Source of the DNA: JAEXNA01 sp037968995
GTDB taxonomy: Bacteria; Vulcanimicrobiota; Xenobia; Xenobiales; JADMJV01
Assembly: GCA_037968995.1 (NCBI GenBank)
Contig: JBBKWP010000160.1
Location: 57,418-121,417 of the forward strand
Direction of reading: 5' to 3'
DNA length: 64,000 nucleotides
A model generated the notes under the pieces. That model did no database searches, had not been told where the DNA came from, and saw only the letters and a list, made by a program, of their open reading frames with translations. Both the position numbers and the translations under genes were made by a program. Below are positions 58,410 through 64,000 of the stretch, in pieces. Every line of letters starts with the position of its first letter. Position 1 is the first letter of the stretch.

Positions 58410-60500
58410 TCAGTCCGGGGTTTGCGTGAGAATCTGCTCGAATTTAGCGCGGGTCTTATCCATGGTGTAACGAAGCGCTCCAAAGTTAGCTCCGGCCTGA
58501 CCAATGGCGATCAGCACATGCCGTTCATCTAACTTTTGCATCACGAAAATCCCGCCGCCACACTCGAGAACCCAGTAAGCGGGGTCTTTGGCGAAAGCCT
58601 CTAGGAACTCGAAGCTCTCCTTGACCAATTCTCCGATCCGCTTCTCGGAGATCTGATCGTTGGCCGCGGCTTCAATGGTCATGCCTTCCCGAGCAACTAA
58701 GTAGATCGAGGTGACTCCGCGGGTCTTCGCCAGCGTTGTCGTGAGACTCGAGAGGGCTTCGGCGTGGGTTTGATAGAACGCCTTTCGAGCCGCACTCAGC
58801 CCTTTGGCCGGCTCAACCGGTGCGGGAAGGAATTCCGCTATGACGGTAGGCTCAGGGGGGCCTGGGTCAGGAGCCACCTCGACAGGGTCAGGGGCGACCG
58901 GATCGAGACCAACTACGATAGACTCAGGAGGGACCGGGTCAGAATCCACGACGACAGGATCAGGGCTGACGGGATCAGGACCTACAACAATAGGCTCAGG
59001 CATAGAGGTCTTGAGCGACAACTCTTTCGACTGCTGGTCACTCAAGTCCGCTGGGGTCACCACGACCGGTGATGGCTCCTCCGAAGAATCCAAAGCAACG
59101 ACAATAGGAGCCAGCGGGACCGGATCAGGACGAACCGGAGCATCACTAAACGTCGGGGGAGCGAGGGATTGGTGGGGGGATTCGATAGGCTTACCCCCGG
59201 TGTCCGGACGACCCCCTCTGTCGGAGCTCCCTCCCATCTCGATCGGCTCAAGATCAATCATCGTGCGAGTCTGGGGGACCTCCCTGAGAGGCTCCCCTTC
59301 AAAGGTCAGATCCGGGAGGTCTGAGTCCAGGGGGCTTTCTAAGAAATCTGGTTGAAACTCTGTGCTGACCTGTTCGACGCTGACCCCTCCCGCGCCCCCG
59401 AGGTTCTCCATTGGCTCGGCAGAGAACTCTTGTTCGATGCTGTTCAACAGGTCGGTTCCCGAAGAGTCGTCAGGCTCCGGAATCGTCGCAACTGGAATTC
59501 CATCGGACACCGAGATACCTACCGGCCCGGCATCGAGAACAGGATCGAGAGCGGTGTCCAGATCCGGAATAGCAACGTTTAGCACAGGGGCGGGAGGTAG
59601 GCCCGTTTCCAACGATGGGTTCGAGTCCAACTCGACGCCCGCATCTTCGACCACTAAAGAGATCTCCGAAAGGACCACGTCGCTCGAGACTTCATTGGTT
59701 GGCGGGAACTCGTCCTCAAAAAGGGACGGATGCTCCGCGAGGGTTTCCGACTCCGGTGGAAAGTCTTCATTCTCCATCGTTGAAGTTGCGTCTGGAGCGC
59801 CAGCAACGAACAATTCGGAATCGATGTTTTCTACCGTAGCATCCCCGGACAGCGTGTACTCTAAGTCGACCGTCTCGTCCTCATCGCTCCTGGCTGAAAC
59901 GGCGTCTGCTCGTGGCTCTAAGGCTAGATTTTGACTATAGTCTTGATATCTCTGAAGTTCCCGCAGGAGCTCTTCAACGCGAATCATTTTCTTTTTGGCT
60001 TCTTCAACGTAGTACTCGTGAATGACCACGTCCGGCTCGAGCGTCACGTTGCGCGTCCGCTCTTGAAGCTCGCGATTGTAGATGGAGCGCTGAATCTTAA
60101 GTCGCAGTCGAGCTTCATCAAAGGCACTATCTGAGGCCGGTCGACTCATAATTTCGAGCAGATCCGGGGGCGGAAGAACCTCCGCTTGAAGGCTGTTTAC
60201 AAGAAGACGCGCCTCGACATTGTCTGGGTCGACCTCGAAGAGTTGACGCAACTCTCCATAAGCTTCTTGAGGCATGCCTTGAGCGGAATAGATTTCGGCC
60301 ACCGCGAGATTCGCTTCGGGCACTGGGCGGCCGCCTACAACATCTTGGTAGGCTGTCAAGGCTTCCAACTTGAGTCCACGTCGAAAGCAAGCTTCGGCGA
60401 GTGCGAGAATCGTTAATTCGTCGCCCGGGCGTTCTCCCAGGATACGAGAAAAACGTTCAATCTTCTTTTCCAGCGTGGTCATCTGTTCGGTCTTCAACAA
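58410..60500 (-). CDS. TPR plus Roadblock/LC7 domain protein
   Basis: The 696-residue protein begins with TPR-like helices (about 10-105), followed by a coiled-coil-like stretch (about 150-200). A long acidic, Pro/Asp/Val-rich disordered region (about 210-570) contains tandem repeats. A Roadblock/LC7 domain closes it at about 590-690 (GVTSIYLVAREGMTIEAAAN, GGGIFVMQKLDERHVLIAIG). Roadblock proteins dimerise and, in MglB, act as GAPs for Ras-like GTPases. Start TTG 60500 has AGGAGG about ten bases upstream; ATG 60482 is an alternative. It is 4 bases downstream of the kinase gene. Confidence 0.82.
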   Translation of the reverse strand: MLKTEQMTTLEKKIERFSRILGERPGDELTILALAEACFRRGLKLEALTAYQDVVGGRPVPEANLAVAEIYSAQGMPQEAYGELRQLFEVDPDNVEARLLVNSLQAEVLPPPDLLEIMSRPASDSAFDEARLRLKIQRSIYNRELQERTRNVTLEPDVVIHEYYVEEAKKKMIRVEELLRELQRYQDYSQNLALEPRADAVSARSDEDETVDLEYTLSGDATVENIDSELFVAGAPDATSTMENEDFPPESETLAEHPSLFEDEFPPTNEVSSDVVLSEISLVVEDAGVELDSNPSLETGLPPAPVLNVAIPDLDTALDPVLDAGPVGISVSDGIPVATIPEPDDSSGTDLLNSIEQEFSAEPMENLGGAGGVSVEQVSTEFQPDFLESPLDSDLPDLTFEGEPLREVPQTRTMIDLEPIEMGGSSDRGGRPDTGGKPIESPHQSLAPPTFSDAPVRPDPVPLAPIVVALDSSEEPSPVVVTPADLSDQQSKELSLKTSMPEPIVVGPDPVSPDPVVVDSDPVPPESIVVGLDPVAPDPVEVAPDPGPPEPTVIAEFLPAPVEPAKGLSAARKAFYQTHAEALSSLTTTLAKTRGVTSIYLVAREGMTIEAAANDQISEKRIGELVKESFEFLEAFAKDPAYWVLECGGGIFVMQKLDERHVLIAIGQAGANFGALRYTMDKTRAKFEQILTQTPD
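58850..58992 (-). repeat. tandem codon repeats in the Roadblock-TPR gene
   Basis: About four copies of a 36-39 base unit encode variants of a PDPVxPxPVVV motif (for example VGPDPVSPDP, VDSDPVPPES, VGLDPVAPDP, VAPDPGPPEP). The units differ at many synonymous and some coding positions, so the array is old rather than a recent expansion. Confidence 0.75.
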
Positions 60501-60504
60501 AACC

Positions 60505-62025
60505 TTATCCTCCTTGTTCCGTTAACGGCAAAGCCACAAAAAACTGGCTTCCCACCCCAGGTGTACTCTTTACCCAAGCTCGGCCGTCGTGGGCCTGTGC
60601 GATATGCTTCACATTGGCCAGCCCCAAACCGGTCCCTCCAGTCTCTCGAGTCAGGGAATTGTCGACACGAAAGAATTTCTCAAAGATAAACGGTATCTTC
60701 TCGGCTGCGATACCCACCCCCTGGTCTTTAACCCAAAAGACGGCCTCGTGAGGCGATAAGTCGACACCTATCTCAATCTTTCCACCCCCGGGAGAATACT
60801 TCACCGCGTTAGAAAGCAAATTGGTGACAGCCTGAGTCATTAGCATGGCGTCAAACTCCAGGACTGGGACCGGCCCGGAGTCGTGAAATACGAATTCGAA
60901 GCGTGGATTTGTTTCTCGATAAGCAGGCAGACAGTCGCGAATCAAAGCGACGAGATCATTTCGCTCGACTTCCAAAACAAATCCACCAGCCTCCAACCTT
61001 GTCAGATGAAGCAACTGGTCGATCAAATTGTGCAAGCGCTGGCATTCGTCTTGACAAATCGTAAGAAAGTGATCACGCCTGTCTTTGACGAAATCACGAA
61101 CCAACAGTAGCTCCAAGAACGCCCCGATGGTCGTGATGGGCGTCTTCAATTCGTGACTGACCATCGAGAGGAACTCGCTTTTCATACGCTCTAGCTCCCT
61201 CTTCGCCGTCTCGTCTCGGAAGACGAGGACAGAGCCCGCTTCTTTACCATCGACATAAAGAGGGTTGGGTACGACGGCTAACATTTTGTCACCACTACGA
61301 AGCGTTGCTTCGACGGGCCCGAAAACTTCCCGATGATTCTTCCAAAGACTCTCTAACTTATCCCCGAGAAGGGGACGCAATAACGACCTGGCGACACCGT
61401 TGACCGTGAGAACCTCGCCTTCCCCATCCACAACCATAACCCCGTCGGCCATAGACGCCAGGGTTGCCTGCAATCTCAAATGTTCAAGCTGAACCAAGTT
61501 TCGTTGGCTGCGCTCTGACTCATAAAGTTTTGCATTCTGCAAAGCCACTCCGGCAAGATCGGAGACGGTTTCTAAGAACTTGAGATCTCGCTGGTGAAAA
61601 CCGACATTACCGGCCCGCCGGATCATGACAACACCCACGGTCGTCTCGCGAATCTTGACAGGCACGCACAGCGATGACCGGATATCCTCGCTCCGCTCTA
61701 CCGTCGCTACAAACCTTGCGTCGTCGACCTTCCCGTCAATTAGCAGTGGTTCGCCGGTCTTCGCGACCCATCCAGCGATGCCGGTGCCAACCTCTTGACG
61801 CGTCGAACTTACGATATCCGGATCAAGTCCTTGAGAAACCTCAATAGTCAAAAACCCATCGCGCTCAAGCATAACCGAGCCGGCATCGGCCTCGAATCTG
61901 TCTAAGACGAGATCGAGCATCTTGCGTAGGACTTCCTCGACCTCTAAGGTGGAGTTGAGCGTTCTCGAAATGAGATAAAGAGCCTCAAGCTGCTCCTTCG
62001 TGCGATTGCGATTGGGGGAAGTCAT
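60505..62025 (-). CDS. GAF-PAS sensor histidine kinase
   Basis: The product of 506 residues has no membrane segment. It carries a GAF domain (about 35-180; GWVAKTGEPLLIDG, SLCVPVKIRETTVGVVMI) and a PAS domain (about 200-280). HisKA follows with His in SMVSHELKTPITTIGAF, then HATPase_c with NLLSNAVKYSPGGG, VKDQGVGIAAEKIPFIFEKF and GTGLGLANVKHI. It lies 38 bases after the receiver gene and is its likely partner. ATG 62025 has GGAAAG upstream; the frame runs to TTG 62067, which would overlap the receiver stop as TTGA. Confidence 0.92.
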   Translation of the reverse strand: MTSPNRNRTKEQLEALYLISRTLNSTLEVEEVLRKMLDLVLDRFEADAGSVMLERDGFLTIEVSQGLDPDIVSSTRQEVGTGIAGWVAKTGEPLLIDGKVDDARFVATVERSEDIRSSLCVPVKIRETTVGVVMIRRAGNVGFHQRDLKFLETVSDLAGVALQNAKLYESERSQRNLVQLEHLRLQATLASMADGVMVVDGEGEVLTVNGVARSLLRPLLGDKLESLWKNHREVFGPVEATLRSGDKMLAVVPNPLYVDGKEAGSVLVFRDETAKRELERMKSEFLSMVSHELKTPITTIGAFLELLLVRDFVKDRRDHFLTICQDECQRLHNLIDQLLHLTRLEAGGFVLEVERNDLVALIRDCLPAYRETNPRFEFVFHDSGPVPVLEFDAMLMTQAVTNLLSNAVKYSPGGGKIEIGVDLSPHEAVFWVKDQGVGIAAEKIPFIFEKFFRVDNSLTRETGGTGLGLANVKHIAQAHDGRAWVKSTPGVGSQFFVALPLTEQGG

Positions 62026-62063
62026 CTGTGAGCTTTCCGAGGCACGCGAGGAGACCCCCGTTC

Positions 62064-62441
62064 TCAAGGAAGATCGATATTCAGGAGCTTAACGACTTCG
62101 CTCAGTAGCGTAAGTGGGGAGAACGGCTTGGTCAGGTATCGATCCGCGCCCGCTTCATACCCAGCCTTTTCGTCATCTTCACCGCTGCGGGCGGTCAAGA
62201 GAATCACGGGGATCTTAACCCCTTCGCCGGCATCCTGTAACGACTTGCAGACTTCCAGGCCGCTCATCGTAGGCAGCATGACGTCGAGTATTACCAGATC
62301 TGGGCGCTCTCGCTGGGCGATCTGGAGAGCCTTCGGACCGTCTTCGGCCTCCAAGAGCAAGAAGCCCAGATCTTCTAAGGTGACTCGAAGAACTTCCAAT
62401 ACATGGGGTTCATCATCGACGAGGAGAATAGTTTTAGCCAC
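62064..62441 (-). CDS. single-domain response regulator
   Basis: The 125-residue protein is a receiver domain only: acidic pair Asp9-Asp10 (VDDEP), phosphoacceptor Asp53 (VILDVMLPTMSG), Thr83 in LLTARSG and Lys105 in YLTKPFSP. With no output domain it must act by protein-protein contact, like CheY or Spo0F. It sits between a lone Roadblock gene (14-base gap) and a histidine-kinase gene. Confidence 0.95.
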   Translation of the reverse strand: MAKTILLVDDEPHVLEVLRVTLEDLGFLLLEAEDGPKALQIAQRERPDLVILDVMLPTMSGLEVCKSLQDAGEGVKIPVILLTARSGEDDEKAGYEAGADRYLTKPFSPLTLLSEVVKLLNIDLP

Positions 62442-62455
62442 GAAATTCCTCCATT

Positions 62456-62815
62456 TCAGATCGCAAGTAACCGCTCAACCGCACCACGATTCTTTCGGAT
62501 CTCCAAACGAACTCTACCGAGATTGGCTCCCGACCCGGCCAACACCACTAAGACGAAGTTGTCTCCAACCACCTCAGCGGTGATCTGCTTCTCCGCGAAT
62601 TCAATGTACTGTTGATTCAGGGGAGCCTTCCCTAGGTCTTCGGCGATCTGCATACCGGCCTGCAAACTTCGCAAAATCACTTCGGCGAGCGGTTCCGTGT
62701 CTCTTTGGTCAACAAAAAACTTGTCGATCACATAACCGTTCGCGTCGAAGACGGCAGCCCCAAAAACGTGATCTAAACGGCAAAAATTTTCCAATATCTG
62801 GTCGAGTTCAGCCAT
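62456..62815 (-). CDS. Roadblock/LC7 domain protein (MglB-like)
   Basis: The 119-residue product is one Roadblock fold: an N-terminal helix (MAELDQILENFCRL), a FGAAVFDANGYVIDKFFV strand pair, a long helix, an EITAEVVGDNFVLVVLAG-type strand (near 80-95) and the closing ANLGRVRLEIRKNRGAVERLL helix. Roadblock proteins form homo- or heterodimers with GTPases or partner Roadblock proteins; the TPR-Roadblock protein three genes downstream is an obvious candidate. It starts 9 bases after the upstream gene. Confidence 0.88.
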   Translation of the reverse strand: MAELDQILENFCRLDHVFGAAVFDANGYVIDKFFVDQRDTEPLAEVILRSLQAGMQIAEDLGKAPLNQQYIEFAEKQITAEVVGDNFVLVVLAGSGANLGRVRLEIRKNRGAVERLLAI

Positions 62816-62824
62816 GATAGTTCC

Positions 62825-63751
62825 TCACGAAATAATCGGTCGAACGTTGACGAGATCACTCTCGCCAACACTCATATCCTTCAACATGTTGGAGTGCACT
62901 TCGACTTTTTGTGCGAGCCGACTCGGCCCTGCCTTGCATTTATAGGTAAACATCCGACCGTCTGCGGTCTCAAGCTCTACCTCGAACTGCGCTTTCGAGT
63001 CCACGCCCCACTCTCTAAAAACGTCCTCAGACAGCTTCACTTCGTCCGCCGAACGGAATAAGGCGGATGCCTTTTTCAATGTCAATTGCCGGATTCTCGA
63101 GAGATCGAGGTCAGTGGCTGCAGACTTCCGCTCGATCTCCTCCGACTTTTCCGCCCGAATAAGAACTCGAGAGCCATTCTCATAGACAAAGTCCAAGACA
63201 GCACTGACTTGCGCCGGTCCACAAACGATATCTCCATAACTTTCGGCAAACCGTTCGGTGAGGATGACTCCTTCGTCGACCAGCAGATATGTAAAACCCT
63301 CTGGTCCAATCAAGCGCATAAAACCAGTGAGACGGTCTTGGTCAAGACTCGCCAGAACAGACTTCAGCTCTTTACGCTCGATCCTTTTCTCCGGCATAAA
63401 CGTTGTGAATGCGAACGATGCGCTTAGAACCGAGGCCATGGACTCCGACATCACAAAAGTTGAAATTTCCGCAGTGGAACGCTGCCGGAGCAAGGCATAG
63501 ATCCGAGCAGGCAATCTCGCCACGAGAGCGCCTCTACTGTTGCCTTCCAACGCACGAAGAATGGACCCATTGCTGAGAACGAAAAAACCTGTCGCTGAAG
63601 CCAGTCGCATCTGGACGAAGCCCACAAATTCGTCTGCCAGCAGGTTCTCCAACATTTGCTCAATATCCGCAATCGGAAGAGTCATGTTTTCGATCAGGGG
63701 ATTACCCCTGGGAATCAACTGGTCACTCGCCGAGTTGAGTGTCGTTTTCAC
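62825..63751 (-). CDS. unknown two-repeat protein of the Roadblock operon
   Basis: The product of 308 residues has two similar halves near its first two thirds: FVGFVQMRLASATGFFVLSN followed by GSILRALEG, and LTGFMRLIGPEGFTYLLVD followed by EGVILTERF. This is the kind of duplicated beta strand-helix pattern seen in DUF4388-like sensory domains, though I cannot assign the family. A basic C-terminal third (TADGRMFTYKCKAGPSRLAQ) follows. GTG 63751 has GAGG eight bases upstream; the frame runs to 63817 inside the preceding gene. It lies 9 bases before the Roadblock gene. Confidence 0.65.
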   Translation of the reverse strand: MKTTLNSASDQLIPRGNPLIENMTLPIADIEQMLENLLADEFVGFVQMRLASATGFFVLSNGSILRALEGNSRGALVARLPARIYALLRQRSTAEISTFVMSESMASVLSASFAFTTFMPEKRIERKELKSVLASLDQDRLTGFMRLIGPEGFTYLLVDEGVILTERFAESYGDIVCGPAQVSAVLDFVYENGSRVLIRAEKSEEIERKSAATDLDLSRIRQLTLKKASALFRSADEVKLSEDVFREWGVDSKAQFEVELETADGRMFTYKCKAGPSRLAQKVEVHSNMLKDMSVGESDLVNVRPIIS

Positions 63752-63761
63752 AATCTCATCC

Positions 63762-64000
63762 TCAACCTTCTGTCTTAGGCGAAGGTGGAGGTGGCTTCTG
63801 CCCACCGCCCTTTGCAAAATCTAATGAGATCGTTCTCCCGGCACCCGCATCGTCGGCCCCACCAGAACCTCCGAGAAAATCCATGGGGTTGCCTCCGCTC
63901 TTCGGAAGTTGAAACGCGGGGGCACCGCCGCCGGCGGGTTTTGATGAGGAGAAAAGATCGGTCAGTGGCAAAGTGGAAGAAGATGGGTTCTCGTTGGCGC
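63762..64000 (-). CDS. C-terminal part of a Gly/Pro/Ser-rich protein (cut by the right edge)
   Basis: The frame is open from base 64000 to the stop at 63762, giving the last 78 residues of a gene that starts outside the window. The segment is low complexity (SSSKPAGGGAPAFQLPKSGG, GAGRTISLDFAKGGGQ), disordered, and ends KPPPPSPKTEG. An in-frame TTG at 63971 is possible but the upstream codons read on without a stop. It is the most upstream visible gene of the Roadblock operon, 10 bases before the next start. Confidence 0.55.
   Translation of the reverse strand, partial: ANENPSSSTLPLTDLFSSSKPAGGGAPAFQLPKSGGNPMDFLGGSGGADDAGAGRTISLDFAKGGGQKPPPPSPKTEG

Noticed and set aside
1..64000. tRNA and rRNA genes
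   Set aside because: All gaps longer than 70 bases were read on both strands; no cloverleaf or rRNA landmark was found by eye. A tRNAscan run would be decisive.

Overview
The window is a stretch of ordinary, densely coding bacterial chromosome of roughly 55% G+C (estimated by eye), with almost every gene on the minus strand and many 1-14 bp overlaps of the ATGA/GTGA/TTGA type. There are no rRNA, tRNA, CRISPR, insertion-sequence or phage genes that I can support. The content points to an uncultured, deep-branching bacterium. It has a MraZ-controlled division and cell-wall cluster with a meso-diaminopimelate-type MurE, and a DUF881 / small basic protein pair beside ftsQ (usual in Firmicutes, Actinobacteria and some candidate phyla). 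It also has a short EF-Ts, a long-form HPF, HslUV, a SpoVG homologue and several Roadblock/LC7 proteins. I cannot name a phylum safely.

Layout. 1-1815: a more A+T-rich three-gene set on the minus strand (N-terminal part of a probable PLP decarboxylase, a glyoxalase-fold protein, a nitrilase-family amidohydrolase), perhaps a transferred polyamine or amino-acid module. It is followed by a geneless stretch and a lone plus-strand DA1-like metallopeptidase. 3124-19364: small basic protein, DUF881, ftsQ, murC, murG, ftsW, murD, mraY, murF, murE, a small ORF, ftsI, ftsL, rsmH, a second small ORF and mraZ. mraZ is driven by a near-perfect promoter with five MraZ-type repeats at exact 10 bp spacing. 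Two intrinsic terminators split the cluster into at least three units, and murB, ddl, ftsA and ftsZ are absent. 19578-31302: birA, a degenerate TsaC/Sua5-like gene, rseP, dxr, cdsA, uppS, a probable CTG-start small gene, frr, pyrH, then tsf and rpsB. This classic order is broken by two plus-strand genes, a TPR protein and a lipoprotein, inserted between pyrH and tsf.

31303-48268: a NeuD/PglD-type acyltransferase on the plus strand. Then, on the minus strand, come hslU, an exported unknown protein, a GAF-PAS histidine kinase, miaB, a C-terminal-processing protease, hpf, a lytic transglycosylase, xdhC-like, a FliG-like membrane protein, a double-SIS protein, aroC and a GlcD-GlcF fusion (YdiJ type). 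48375-56248: a cytochrome c lipoprotein, an unknown exported protein, a zinc alcohol dehydrogenase, mutS, an extremely acidic small protein, hslV (20 kb away from hslU), spoVG and dprA. 56277-64000: a compact minus-strand operon with an O-antigen-ligase/TPR fusion, a TPR plus Roadblock protein, a GAF-PAS histidine kinase, a lone receiver, a lone Roadblock protein, a two-repeat unknown protein, and the end of a Gly/Pro-rich protein cut by the window edge.

The best candidate for an undescribed system is this last operon. It is a two-component pair flanked by two Roadblock/LC7 proteins with no small GTPase in view, translationally linked to a polysaccharide ligase. The MraZ operator, the split division cluster, the broken rpsB-tsf-pyrH operon, the separated hslU and hslV, and several unannotated small genes are the next most useful points.
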